Positions 1-13,225 of a stretch of DNA of 64,000 nt are shown piece by piece. Numbering within the stretch: position 1 is the first letter of the stretch; every line of letters starts with the position of its first letter. The stretch is from Sciurus carolinensis. Its lineage: Eukaryota > Chordata > Mammalia > Rodentia > Sciuridae. Below the pieces are notes generated by a model. It searched no databases. It was given only the letters and a program-made list of their open reading frames with translations, and was not told where the DNA came from. The DNA lies in NCBI RefSeq assembly GCF_902686445.1, contig NC_062213.1, positions 2,477,241-2,541,240 on the forward strand. The letters are read 5' to 3'. A program made the position numbers and the translations under genes.

Positions 1-2340
1 TGGCCTGGTGGTGCCTGCTGCAGCCTTGGTCTTGGGCAGGTGTGGTCTTGTGTGTGGGGCTTCTCACGGCCCGTGCTCTTCCCCTGCCTTGACTGCCTTA
101 CTCATCTCATGTGGGAGCACCCCCTGGGGGCCTGGAAAGGCCTCCTGCCCCATTCCAGGGACAGAGGGTGATTTCTTGCTCTTCCCTGGGTGTTTTGTGT
201 GCCCTGGAGCAATGGGTCAGCAGTTGTGTCCTCAGCCCCCAGCGCTCATTAGGGGAGAAGGGATCCCTACAGCTTTGCTGGGCTCTGCTCTTCTTGCCTC
301 CACACCCCCACACCCTGCCTATCCTGCTCCAGGCTTCCTGGCCAGCACCTGGGCCCAGGAGGAGAGGTTTCCACCCTTTGCAGAGTGCTTACGTGGTGTG
401 CCCGCGGCCCTGCCCTCTCTGTGCTGCCTGCCCTCAGGCTCTGTCTTGCCTCCTGTGACCATCTGTCTGTGGGTTTCAGTTGACTGTTGCCCTGAGATGT
501 TAGCTCTGACGAGTTCAAGAAAACGGTGACCTTGTAGTCTGTAGTTTTTCTTACTGTTGGTTCAGGGTGATGCCCATCCAGCTTCCTGCAGGGCAGGTGG
601 CAGCGGGGCCCTCACTTGAGCTTTGTTTTTCTGGCTTGAAGCAAGTTTGAACTTCTTTTCAAGTTTAAGCCCCAGTGCATGTGGGAATTTTGTGTCTTTT
701 GCCCATTTTCCTATTTTTTTGTTCCCCGCAGTTTTTTGAGCTCCGTACTTATCAGAGGTGTTTTCTTCCTGCTCAGCTGACAGCGTTTTGCCAAGGATCT
801 TGTGTTGGCTTCTGCTGGTGTGCATGGCCTTCCTTGCAGCATCCTGACTTTGAACCCTCCCTGGGAGCTTGCCCACGTGCCACCGCTCTTCTTCCTGCTT
901 GCCTGGTTTCGTGCTCTGCGTGGAGGGCTGTGGCCCCTGTGGTACGTTCTGTCCTGTGCTCTCAGGCCGCTTTCTGTCTTTCCACATGGCTAGTCAGATG
1001 TCACAGCACCCTGGGTGAGAGCCCTTCACAGTGCCTCACCCACTGCACCCTGGATTGCCACGTCTGCAGGGCTGTTTGTGGACCTAATTCCACTGCTCTG
1101 TTTGTGTTTTCATGTGCAGCCTTTTAATCATGCTAATTTTTAATATTGGTTCTAATGTGGAATCATCCATGTACCCTCAGGTCCCCCTTTTCAAGTGTAC
1201 TGTTCTGTGGTTTTAGTTCGTTTGCAGAGTTGTGTGCTCATTGCCACTGTCAAGTGGGAACGTTCTCATCACCCTGCAAAGGGCGCCTTGTTGTTAGCAG
1301 TCACCTCCTGCTCCCGGCCCTCGCCCCTAACGCCCCTAACGCCCCCCACCCCGTCTCCTGTCTCTTGAATGTGCACATTCTGGCACCTTGTGTATGTGGA
1401 CTCACACACATGTGTCGCCATTGTGCCTGGCCTCTTCCACTGTGCTGCTGTTTCCAGCCCCTTGCATTGCAGCCTGCATCCCTGTCCGCTTCTCCAGGAC
1501 TTGATGCGTCCCCTTGCTCCAGTCCTCTCTTCCTATTTGGTGCGTCCCTCTGTGTTCATGTGAATTGTTGACCCCATGAACTTCCTGTCACTTTCTGGCT
1601 CCATACAGATGCTCATTGGCATTTTAGTGGGAAGGGATAATTGATGGCTCATGAAATGGTGTTGTGTTAGCCAAGACCAAGGGGTGTCTTCCTACGGGAT
1701 GCAGTGTTGCAGGGTCCCCTCTCGGGGTTTCCTGTGTTCCGATTCATTCTCTCTGGGCCCACTGTTGTCTCAGGTGCTGCCCAACACCATCCAGTCCTCT
1801 GGCTGGTTACTTGTATGTGCAGAGGCTGCTGGTTTCTGTGTTAGTTTTGCATCCTAAAGCTTCCCCAGAGTCCCCTGTTGTTTGGTTCTAGCACTGTCTC
1901 TAGGGTTTTCAAGTGTACTGTGGTGTGCTTTCCAGGAGGGGCAGCACATTCTGTTTCTGGTTTCTCGATGCTGTCTCTTTGGTGGCATGGCTAGCCCACC
2001 AGAAGGGTGCTGAGTGGTGCTAGATGTGGTGGCTCCTTCATCTCCCGGTCTATGGGAATGGCTCCTGGTGTTTTCCCACTGACAGAGGTGCCCAGTCAGG
2101 TGAAAGGTATTTATTTCATCAGGAATAAGTGTTGAGTTTCGTGCATGCTGTTGGTAGCATCCCTGGAGAGCCTCGTGAGGTTTCCTCAGGTCCATTCATG
2201 GGGTGTGCTGCAGTAATGGGAGTCCTGGTGCTGAACCAGCCTTGCATTCCTGGAAAAACTGGCAGGTGGGACTTTGGCTCTTATTTCTTAGTATTTTATT
2301 TAGTATTTTTGCATTGCTGTTTATAACATTGGCTTATAGC

Positions 2341-2404
2341 TTCTTTCCTTCCTTCCTTCTTTCCTCCCTCTCACTCTCCCTCCCTCCCTCCCTCCCTCCT
2401 TCTT
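2341..2404 (+). repeat. Pyrimidine microsatellite (ttcc/ccct)n
   Basis: Interrupted ttcc repeats followed by tccc repeats; located within the antisense L1M. Confidence 0.9.
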
Positions 2405-2799
2405 TGTGTTGTACCAGCTTTTGGAATCAGTGTTATACACGTGTCTTACGTGTGTCATAAAAGGAGTCAGGAACTTTCCTTTTGTTTTCAGTGGACAAAC
2501 TTGGCCAAATTCTTCTGCAAAACCATCAGGTCCTGGAGCTCTTTTGTTGGGGCAGGTTTGGCAACTTCTGTTTTTCCTGTTGGAATGCAGAGGTTGAAGC
2601 CTCTGTCTCCAGAGTCACTTCTGGTAGGCTTCCCTTGCCCGAGACGGTGCCCCTCACAGTCCACTTTCAGGGAGGTTGCTGTGCAGGTTAGAACCTTCCA
2701 ATTCCTCAGCTGGTTTTCTGCCTTGGTGGTTACTCCTCCCTTTGAACTTCTCATGCCGTGTATTTGTGTTGCTCCTTTTTTTGATTAAGTTGGCTCTTG

Positions 2800-2819
2800 T
2801 TTTTTTTTTTTTTTTTTTT
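2800..2819 (+). repeat. Poly-T run
   Basis: Uninterrupted run of about 19 T inside the antisense L1M region. Confidence 0.9.
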
Positions 2820-5299
2820 AGTAGTTTCTTAGAAAATAACATTTTGATTTATTAATTAGGTTGATTTTCTGTTTTCTCCCTCATTGAGTTTTGCTTTTAT
2901 TTGTATTATTTCCTTCCTGGTGGCTATTTTGAATTATTTTACTGTTATTTTTCTAATCTTTTGAGCTAAGAATTTAGCTAATTTGTTTTCCTTTTTTCAT
3001 AGAAATGTTTAGAGTTACAAATTTCCTCTGATTCCTGCTTTAAATTTATCTTACTGATTTCCCTATGTCATGTTTTCATTATTATTTTTTGAGAATTCCT
3101 CCATTTCATTTGTATTTTTCCTTTTCTTCCAGGAGTTGTTTAACAGGTTGTTTTTAAATGGAAGCGATTTCTTGGTTTTTGGAAGCATTTTAGACGTCAC
3201 CTGTGCCACAGTCCTGATCGCACTGGCCTTGCAACCTTGAGCTCTCACTTTCGAGGGACAGACTCACGAGTGGTGTGAACCCTGTGCTGTGAAGGGATGC
3301 CCAGGGCGTGGGGGCCTCGGGGCCTGCCTCTTGGCCTCCCTTCGTGCAGGACAGCTCTCGTCCGGCCGGGTTTCCTGACGTGACCCTTTTGAGGGCTGCT
3401 GGTCCTTCTCTTTCTCCTGGGTGTTCCTGCTCTCTTCCTGGAGGTACCCTTTAGGCAGGGGCATTGTGTGGGGCTGGCTCGTGCCCTTGTGGGTGGTGGT
3501 AACGTGGTGTCTACTGGGTTTCTCCTGTGTAGAGTTACTTTTCCATTTTTAATTAATAAGTCTTGGGGGAGATGCTTTGAGACCATGTAGACATCCTATC
3601 CTCATCCTGATATCTGACTTTCATGTCCATCCATGGGACATTCTTCCTCCAGACAGGAGTTACCGCGGTGGCGTGAACCCTGCCTTCCTCCCGGGTTGTC
3701 AGCCAGCCCTGCACTACAAGGAGGAGCTCTCCTTTCTTTCCTGCTCGCTGATGTGGGCTCACGGGCCTTTGTTTTCTTCAGTGAGTTCCACACTTCTTGT
3801 CACTACCTTTTGTGTGCTCAGACTGTTCCAGACGCGACCATGGAGGCCTTTCCAGCCTGGTGCTGTCCTTCTGAGATGGCCTGCCTTACCCGAGCACCTC
3901 CTGGCGCGTTTGCTGACCAGGGTGCTCCCAACGTATTACCTGTCTCCTGCAGCTCTGGAATCCGCCATTTCTCCCAGGGGTCTTAATTTCTCTCGGTTCT
4001 TTTTTAGTGAAAAATAGTGTTTAAGAGCCAAGATTTATATGCTAGTTGTTCTCATTGTCACGGAGTGCCTTGGCGTCTCTGCCCTGTCATTGGACTGAAC
4101 TAGGAAGGAGCTGCCTGTCGTTATACACGACTACGTAAATGAATGTGAGTGTGTGATATATAAACCCACACACATCTGTATCTGTATCTTTCTGTGTTTT
4201 AAAAGTAGATTCGTACTGACACCTCCAAGTTGTGTGCTTGGGGGACTCGTGAAGGAAAGCTTGGCCTGAGCAGTATGGTGAGGAGGAGGATGTGGTCCCT
4301 TCCTCCACAGCTCCTGTAGAGGGGAACCTGTGGAAGGGCACACCTGAGGCCCTCATGCCTGGTGCAGAGGGTGTGGCGTGGAGGCTGGGGTGGGCAGGAG
4401 GCACTGTAGCTCGAGTCTGCAACCTTGTCCAGCTCCCATCTGACTCTTTGCCTCTCTGGGTTCACTTTTCTTATCTTAAAAACTGGGTTTTGCACTGCAT
4501 CAGAGAATTCCTAGTACAGATGCTTTTGCTCCCTTACCTGGTCCATGGTAGATGTCTGTCATCACCTAAGGTCCCATTTGATCCCCCAAACAGGTCTATT
4601 GTAGTTTGGGGACCAGGTGTGACCAGACTTGGGGCCCAGTCTCTGGTGAGTCAGGGCTTACTGTTAGATGACCACTGTCTCCTGTGAGGCTGTTTTTTTC
4701 ACTCTGGGGTCTCTGTGTGCCTTCTTGGCTTCACGTCCTGAGGACACATCGTGTAGCTGATGCCATCCTGGGGGGGTTGTGGCCAGTGGAGGAAGGTGGG
4801 GTGCAGATGGCATTAATCAGCTCGAAGGCTCCTACGTGAGCTGATTTATGCTGTCTGCCTGGCCCTGGGCAGGGCAGCAGCCTGGCAGCTCCCCATCTAC
4901 CTGGATTTGTGTGGGTAGGAGCAGCGTTGATTTGTTGCCCCCAGTCCTGCCTTCCCAGGGGCATCTGCTGAGCTCTGAGCAATGCAGCCAGGGGCAGGGC
5001 TGCTATTGGCAACTGGGCCCAGGGTGGAACAGAGTGCAGACAGCCTCCCCTGCCTCTTGTGGGTCCTCCCTGGCAGACACCAGGGCTTAGGAAGCCTCAA
5101 GCCTGAAGTAGCATGTGAGACAGCAGCATGGTTGCAGGTGGCAGCTGCCAGCTTGGCCTCTGTCACCCTGGTGTGCTGGCTGCTGGGACTTAAGGACCCT
5201 CCTGACTTCTAGGTGTTGGGCCAGGCAGGGCCTAGAGTGCAGAGGGGACTGGAGGTTAGGGGCTGTCAGTGCCTGGAGCTCCTGCCTGGAGCTCTTGCC

Positions 5300-5465
5300 T
5301 GGGACCCGATGACTGCCACATTGATCTGTATGCTCACCTCCTTAGGTAGCCTTCTGAATACCATTTTACAGATGAGAAAATTGAGGTTTGAGGACCACAG
5401 GGCTGGATGAGATGTGGCCGTCTAGAGGCTGAACAGTCACCTGGCCCTAGGTTCGACTCCTGTGC
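5300..5465 (-). mobile_element. MIR SINE fragment, antisense
   Basis: Contains the MIR core pattern in reverse: 'ccattttacagatgagaaaa' near 5362, followed by 'ttgaggtt' and a trailing 'ggttcgactcc'. Boundaries are approximate. Confidence 0.6.
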
Positions 5466-6399
5466 TGGGGGGCTGTGTCCTCTGCCTTAGACTGAACCCA
5501 GAGAAGTTAGAGAGGCTGACTGCATCTTAGGCAGTGAGAGATGCCTGCTGCTGTGAGCAGGGGCTTGGGGAGGCTGAGTAAGAAAGTGGGAGAATGGAAG
5601 GTTTTCATTGGGTGCTGTGGCACCCAGGGCTGCAGCCCAGCAGGGTTCCAGTGCTTTCTGCTGCTTCTCCTCACTGTATGGTGCCTGTTCCTGCCTGCAG
5701 GGGCTGTCTTTAGGGGCCTTGGCCTTGCCTCTGCAGAGCCACGCCCCTGCAGACACAGGCATCTGGGCTCCCAGGAGCCTCCCTCAACTTTTGCTCTTTG
5801 ACTTTGCCCTGGAGAGTGGTTTTCCCCACAGGCACGCTTTGAGAGCAATGGTTTTCATGGCTCTGGTGCAACCTGTGTCTGCCCTGTGTGTGACAGGGCC
5901 AGGGGTTCTCAGTGTTCTGCAGTGAGGACTGACCTTGACCTGGCCGTGGGCCTCGGCCTCCCCTCCCTGCCTGCCCTTGATCCTGTTTGTCGCTGACTGT
6001 CTTATTCTCTTGGGAGCTCTGCACAGGTGCAGTCGGGATGAACGCAAAGGCAGCATCCTTCCCTGTCTGCACCAGGCAAGTGGGAGCCAAGCTTCCTGGG
6101 GAGGTGCTAAATTCAATCCTGTGCCACCATTTGTTCCCTGGGATGGGGAGAACACAGCTGTGAGCCCAACTCACCTGAGTCTGGACTGACCCCAGGCATT
6201 TCACGTGCTGACAGGTCCTGTGACCACCCACAGGAGGTCAGAGGTCGCATCTGTGAGGGCCTGGCTCTTAGTCGATGTAGGATCCTGGGCTCTTCTCTTT
6301 GCCCTTTGCTCCTGGAGACCCAGTAATGCTTCCTCCTGTCACCTCTGCTACTGCATGTCCTGGCCACAGCTCAGCCCTGAGGTCACCTGAGAAGCAATG

Positions 6400-6550
6400 A
6401 ATTGAGTTATCAGGGTATCTGTCCCTGGCTGTGCCCTCCTCTCCAGCAGTTCATCTTTTCCTCCCCCCATGTGACAAGCATCATCAACTTCTGTCTGTCA
6501 ACTGGAGTGTGAGACCCTTGTAGGCAGGCCAGGCCTGTCTAGTTCTGCTC
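6400..6550 (+). mobile_element. Probable L2 3'-end fragment
   Basis: The 'ctggagtgtgagacccttgt' sequence followed by 'aggcaggccaggcctgtct' resembles the L2 3' end (actgtgagctccttgagggcagggactgtgtct). Family call by eye. Confidence 0.45.
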
Positions 6551-7869
6551 TGTGTGTCTCGCTGGGGCGTGGGTCCAGGCAGCAGGGATTGTGTGTCTGC
6601 GGTGAGCTCACTGACTCCTTGCCCTGCTCCGGAGTGTGCACTTCTGCCCATCTGGCAGAGAAAACAGGACTGTAGCTGCCATACCTCCTGGGTGACTCCC
6701 ATGGAAGACCTGCTCTGCAGCTGGGAGACCCCTCAGTCCTGAGGGGGCAGGGCTGTTCTGGGGACTCTGCTCTGCTAGGAAGGGTGGCTCCAGCCTGCGG
6801 GATTCCCTGCCTGGGGGCCCAGCCATCCCTCTGCCAGAGACCAGAGTCCGTCCTGGGATGCTGTGTTGGGAGCCTCGCCAATGGGCCCAAGCCCTGTGTG
6901 CTGGTCCAGGTGCTGGGACCCAGCCTGCGCTTGGTTGGGAACGCTGACTGGCAGTCTGCTGGCTGGCATTTCTCTGTTCCTGGACCTGGGTGCTTTGTCC
7001 TGGGAGCAGGGCTGAGGTGGGCGTTCCCTGGCACCCCCACTTCCTCTGGCACCCTGTAAACAGGATCTGCACAGTACGAGGACAGACGGCTCCCTTCAGG
7101 CTGGCAGGGAGCTGGGGTCCCAGGAGGAGTCTGGCGCCAGCTTGAGGGCATGAGGCTAGAGGGACTGGTGACTGGCTTTGGCGGGTGATCACGGAAGCAG
7201 CGTGGTAGGAGGTCTCTTCAGGAACAAGTGGGCAGTCTCTGTGGCCTCTGTTCAACCTTAGTGAGGCAGCCCTGGGTTTGGGGCCATTCTTGGGTACAGC
7301 AGCCTGGCAGCTTCCGCCCACCCCTCCGGCCTGGCCCTGCTGCCAGCTTCCGCCTGTTTGGGCCTCTGCAGCCTTCTTCCAGCCCTCCCTCCCTCTCTCC
7401 TCCTCTGGCTCACCACTGCCCACTGTGCCCTCCCCGTGCCCCAGGGAGGCGCAGATCCCTAGATCTCTCAGACCCCCAGGCCTTGCCTGTCCTCGTCCTG
7501 TCCTTCTAGCCCTTCCTCCTGCTGCCCAGCCCTGCCTTCCTCTGAATGCCGGCTCTTGCTGGATCCTCGCTGTGTCCTGGCCTGCCGCCTCCTGGAAGCC
7601 TCTGATGCATCCCAGTGTCCTTAACTCATAGCACCCTAGCCACCCATCGAGTCACAGCGCTGTGCAAAGAGCCATGCCGGCCAGCCTGGAGCCCTGACTG
7701 CCTTGCCCCACCCACAGCTACCTGGTCCCTGTGGCTGTGCCCTGCAGTGCCCCTGCACTCCTGGAGGCTCTTGAGTCTTGGGTAAAGTCCTTCTCAAACT
7801 TGCAAACGTGAGGCATTGCCTGCCTTTTACGTGGCTGGTGTTGTGGGCAGCACAGTCTAGCTGGAACAG

Positions 7870-8050
7870 GAGCTGTGTGCTGCAGTGAGAATCTGACTGC
7901 CTTCTGGCATGTTCCAAACTCTGCCTTGGCCCCTCATGAGTGATCTTGGGCAGGTTGAGCCTGGTTTCCTCTTTTTTAAATGGAGTTATATTTAGTACTG
8001 CAGGGAGCCTCGAGGATTAAAGTCACTCACATGAGCAAGGCAGGGTGCAG
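7870..8050 (+). mobile_element. MIR SINE fragment
   Basis: Sense MIR pattern: 'gatcttgggcaggttgagcc', 'ggtttcctc...aaatgga', then 'gaggattaaag' near 8010. Diverged. Confidence 0.6.
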
Positions 8051-10499
8051 GTGAGGCGGGCAGCCTCTGGGTTTGCCCTCCAGCTTCTACCTGTGAGGCC
8101 TGGAACCAGTCATGTCATCTCCTGTGGCCTCCCTGGTTGCTGTGTACATGAGACCCCTGTGAGTGCCAGCCTCAGAGTCACAGGGATGCTCAGTGACGTG
8201 AGCATTGCCCAGTTCCTGAGGTCATTGTTCTGTCCCTGCTGAGGGCCAAGCCTCCTGTTCTGCCCCTCAGTAAAAGGCCAGGGGCAGATCCTGGAGGCTC
8301 CCTTGCTCTGGGCCCTGGTGTCTTGGGGCTTGGCCTGCTGGGTTTGGCCGATTGTCACAACAGGCGGGGACTGCATTGGGGCTGGGCAAGGATGGCTTCT
8401 GAGGGTGCCGGGCCCCACAGGAAGGGCAGTAGGCAGTGTCCTGCCAAGCAGAATGTGCGTTTTGTAGAGAACAGAGATGCTCAGGCTGTTGAGGGGTCAG
8501 CATGGGGCTCTGAGGTCAGGTGTGGCAGGAAGTGGATGGAGCACCTGGCTGGCCTGCGGGATGGCTTGGTTGAGAAGCTGGGGCAGGAACTGACTGAGGG
8601 GTTGATGGGCAGAAACTGCAGGGGAAAGTCAAGGGCACAGCCTGGGTGGAGGCACTGAGCTAGGGGGCAGCCTGGGCATGGGTGGGTAGGATTCCCAGAT
8701 GGCAGGACTAGGGCACGGCATGAGCTGAGGCGTGGCCAGCTTCCTGAAGCACAGGTGCCTGCCTGGTGGGTGCTGGACTGTGGGTTGGCTGCGCTTCCTG
8801 GGCCAGTCAAAACTGTGCCCCTAGATTATCCTGTTGGTTCTGGGGGCTGGGGGGAGGGTTGGATGCTGGAGACTGGAGGTGTCAAACCCCCAGTTTGGGT
8901 TGGTCACAGCTGAGTATCCCATGGGCTCTTGTCTCTCAGAATGGGACATGTGCCTGTTGGACTCTAGGTTTCACCTGGACCCAAGGTCCCGGCCAGGAGG
9001 CAGAGGACACGCATGGCATTTTGTGTACTCAGGCCAGCCTCCCTGGGCTGCTGCAGCTCGCTGTGCTTCTGCTAGCAGGCTGGGCCGAGCAGGCGCAGAG
9101 GTGTCGACACCTTCCCTCACACAGCAGAATGAGCTTGCGCGCTAGGCGAGGGCTGGACTGCCGTCACGGCCTGCCCGTGCCCTGAGCTTCTCTTGCTCCT
9201 GGCACGTCCTGGTGCTCGGGCTGCTCAGCCCCTTCCCTGCTGTCCCTTTGCAGTCATGCTAGGGGGACTGAGCTCTGATGTAGCTGTGCCCATCATGCCT
9301 GAATCCCTTCCTGCCTCCCTCTAAGGCCTCCCACCTCTCTGTGGTCCTTGTCAAGATTTCTATGAAATTCAGCAGAGCCCTCGGCCCTTGGCAGCAGCTC
9401 CTGGTGACTGCACCCTCACAAGACATTCTGGGCCTCTCCTCCCCACCGACCTTGCCCAGTCCTCCTGTGTTGACCATCTGGGGCTCTTCTCTTTCCATGG
9501 TGGCTTCTCTTCCCAGATGTCTCCTTAGGACTTAACATAGCTGACTCCCACTCTGTCCAGCTCACCCAGGGCTTTAGCCACTTGTCACCTTCTGAGCTCC
9601 TTGGGGTCCTTCTTGCATAAACAGCTGCCCTTCCTTCTCTGGAGTGGGAAGGACAGCATTGCCCACGTGCTTTCTCAGCCAGAACTGGGGCTTGTCCTCC
9701 TTCCTTCCTGGGTTCTGCCAGCCCTCTCCTAGCTCCATTGCTCTGCCCCTCCTGGCTCAGCTACAGCTGCAGCCCCCTCAAGTCCCCTCAGCAGTCAGTT
9801 CTTGGTCCTGCAGCAGCAAGGGAGCCTCCACCCCCCACCCAGCCCTCCTCATGTCCTCCCCTGCTGGAACATCTCTGCCCTTCTTGGGTGTGTCCCAGTG
9901 CTTTCACAGGCGAGCCATGCCCCTGGCACTCAGAACCCCCTGAGCTGTTGGACTTCCCTGTCTGGGGCTACTCCCCAGGCTCTCCGCTTATGGGGCTGGT
10001 GCCCGCCACGTGTGCTCCTGGGCCAGGGCAGGCCTGCCTTACACATACCGCCACGGGGCCTGGAGCAGGGCCTGGAGCAGGTGGACGTGCAGAATATGCT
10101 GTGGGATGGTCTGCCTGGCACAGCGGCATCTCTCACAGGCCTGTGGACAGCATTGGGTCTGCCCGGCTCCTCTCTGCTGAGGGAGCCCCCAGCAGCCCTC
10201 CACTTTTCCAGGCAGATTGGTCTGCATGACGTTTCATTGAATCCTACAAAGTAGTCTTTAGTACTCTGAGGTTATACATGCACATAGTTTAGAGAATAAA
10301 TGAGTTCTACAAGATTAATTAAGAAAAGCAGCAATCCCTAGTGCTCCTCTTCTGCCCTCCCCAGAGCCAAGTACGCCTAATTCTCAGAGTGTAATCTTTT
10401 GATGTTTATCTTTTCTCTAAATGCTGCATTGCTACTTGATTTTTTTTTTTTTAACCATTTAGGCTTTATATTAACTTGCAAGATGTGGAGATTGAAGTC

Positions 10500-10640
10500 T
10501 CTTTCCACACAAGTCACACGCATGCACACACCGCCCCCCTCAGGCACTCACGCGCCATGTGTCTACACAGGCACACACAGGACGTGCACACACCTGCACA
10601 TGTACCATGTAGCATCCACAGCACATTCATGCATATGCAT
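10500..10640 (+). repeat. Degenerate CA-rich low-complexity tract
   Basis: Interspersed cac/aca units with cacg interruptions, following a T12 run near 10441. Not a clean microsatellite. Confidence 0.7.
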
Positions 10641-11014
10641 ATATTACTTCTCATCTCCTGCCTGACTTTCTGGTTTCCCTGGGGTTCAGGATTGCCTTGT
10701 GTGCTTTGTGTTTTATGTACTTCTCAGGGACTTAACCCAAATCTCTCTTCTAATTCTCAGTCTCAAGTTTCTTCACATCAATAGTTCATTGTTTCATCTT
10801 CCTGCAGAAGTCTCTCCAGAACCTTCTATGGGGCATGGTCAGTGGGTTGCCCATTTTCTCTGACTGCAGCTCTGGTTCCCCTTCCTTTCCTCTGGGTCAG
10901 GAAGTCCAAGCTGGCCTCCTAGATGACCACTGGTTTTGATGAAGCGTGTCTTCAAGTCCTCAGGTCTCTGGGAATACCAGGGCTTTGTTATCTGGGCTCC
11001 TTCCTGTGGGGCAG

Positions 11015-11225
11015 TGCAGTAGTGTCTGGGCACTGGTGCCAGACTGCCTGGACCTGAAGCCTGTCTCCTCCGGTTATCAGCTGTGTGACCTTGGTCAAGT
11101 TATCCCACGTGTCTGGGCCTTCATTTCCACACCTGCAAGGCAGAGGTGACCTTGCCCATCTCACAGGCTTGAGGAGCCTGTGAAGGTGGTGGATGCTGAT
11201 GAGCATTTGTTCTGTGCCATGTGAG
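11015..11225 (+). mobile_element. MIR SINE
   Basis: A well-preserved sense MIR: 'ccagactgcctgg', 'agctgtgtgaccttggtcaa', 'gggccttcatttcc', then the 'tgaggagcctgtgaag' region. Nearly full length. Confidence 0.85.
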
Positions 11226-11704
11226 TGCTGTCAGTTACTGTCAGCTTTCCTGGTTCTCTTCTCTGAAGTTTCTCTCTCCAAGTTGTGTCCCCATGCGTCC
11301 TGGTTGTCCCCACCTAGGTCCCCTCCCGAGGCCCTGCTGTGGAGCCCTCTGCTTCCTGGGCTGAGGACTGCCTCACACACCCTGATCATGCACAGAGCCC
11401 CTCCAGGCCAGGAGACCTCCACATCCTCTCTCCCCTGAGCCAGTCCCTGAGCCCCTGCTCCTGCCCACAGGGCACACGGCAGTGGTGACCTTGGGTGGGT
11501 TCCCAGAGTTCCCTGGGGCCTGCAGGGACTGGGTCCAACTCCTCCCTCTGCCAACTGTATCTCCTGCATAGCTGGATTTCTTTATATCCAGGGGCCAAAT
11601 TCGTGCGAGAACACAGCTTGCCCCAGAAGCAGGTGCACTGGCTGAGCCTGCCTGGAGATTGACACAGGCACAGGGTAGTGCCTCTGCTCTCACTGAGGTG
11701 TTGT

Positions 11705-11935
11705 GCTTTGAAAACTGTAGTTATTTTCCATCAGAATATTTAGGTTAGCAGTAATTGGTTAATCAATGTTATTTCAAAATAAATCAACAAACAACTGAAA
11801 AGTCTGTTTTAATTTCGAATGGAGTAAATATCTATGGATAAAATCCACATAAAGCTCTTCAAGGGCCTCAGTGATTCTTAGCAGTGTCTGAGGGCCTGAG
11901 ACCAGAATGCTTGGAGCCCCTACTGCCACCTTGTT
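11705..11935. mobile_element. Possible old DNA-transposon (MER-like) remnant
   Basis: The AT-rich part and the segment 'ggataaaatccacataaagc' followed by 'tcagtgattcttagcagtg' and 'ctgagaccagaatgcttgga' resemble a common mammalian MER element end. Family not certain. Confidence 0.35.
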
Positions 11936-12329
11936 CCGGTGGCCTGTGGTGTGACTGTGCACAGGAGATAGGCTGGGGTCCTCGGGGGCTGCAGGGTCAT
12001 GCTGGCTTTCCTCAGGCCCTGGAACTCAGGCCTGCTTCTGTCCTCTGTGCATCTAGCTCCCTTTGCTCCCAAGCCCATCTCTTCTGCAGGTTTTGCGTGG
12101 GTTTGTGGAGTAGTTGCTGTAGGGGCTTTAGAACTGAGACTGGCCAGACTATAGGCTCAGAGAAAGATGACGTTGCAATCTGGATGATCGGAGGACGTTC
12201 CATGGGGATGCATGCACAGGGACCATGCTGAGGGTCTGGGAACATGGAGGTGCTGCTCTGGCTGGGTCCAGCTAGAGACTACCCCACTGCCCCTGGTCCT
12301 TGTTTGGTTTGGGGGGCAGGTGCTAAGCA

Positions 12330-12490
12330 TCATGTGGAGTTGAGTGCAGAGTGCTCTGAGCACTTCACGTGTGTCCGTTGCTCCTAATAAACCTAGCGGG
12401 TAGGTAGTTTCATTCCCCTCATTCTACAGAAGAGGAAGCTGCACAGGTAATAAATGACTGGTCAGATCCCCCTAGAACCTGACCCCTGCT
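12330..12490 (-). mobile_element. MIR SINE fragment, antisense
   Basis: Reverse MIR pattern: 'gagcacttcacgtgt', 'gggtaggtagtttcattccc', 'attctacagaagaggaagct'. Confidence 0.7.
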
Positions 12491-12781
12491 CTGCCGTCCA
12501 TCAAAGGCAGCGCGGGAGGACAGTGCTGGAGGCAGAGATGTGGCAGGTGGTCTTAGCTCCTGGGCAGCACCAATCCATGTGGGGATCCAGGGGGAAGCCA
12601 ACCACCCAGAAACTGGGTGGATTGGGTGTAAGGGAAGGGCTCCCATTTGACTTCCATCATTTTGCCCCCTTTGGGGTCCTGCATGGGGCACTCAGGGTGG
12701 CTTCTTCAGGGCCATGTTTTTTTGGAGTAAGTGGCTGCCTAGAAGGGGCTTGGTGGAGTCACTAACTTGAGGCTACCATGA

Positions 12782-13225
<444 letters not shown>

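Larger units (their letters stand above)
1126..3250 (-). mobile_element. Old L1 (L1M-type) fragment, antisense
   Basis: Read on the minus strand this runs from the L1 3' UTR (near 1126) into ORF2. Recognisable spots are the target-site-like L1M 3' sequence near 1180-1320, the segment at 2225-2260 encoding the 'gctgaaccagccttgcatt' region, the 'aaaccatcaggtcctgg' region near 2520, and AT-rich ORF2 near 2830-3200. It is heavily decayed with no open ORF2, and a CT microsatellite and a T run lie inside it. Confidence 0.75.

Noticed and set aside
6608..7423. 271-codon open frame on the minus strand
   Set aside because: GC-rich chance frame, with composition and repeats like the rest of the region and no recognisable domain or splice context.
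10500..10640. CRISPR-like or minisatellite array
   Set aside because: It is only a degenerate CA-rich tract with no regular spacers; CRISPR arrays are not expected in a mammalian genome.
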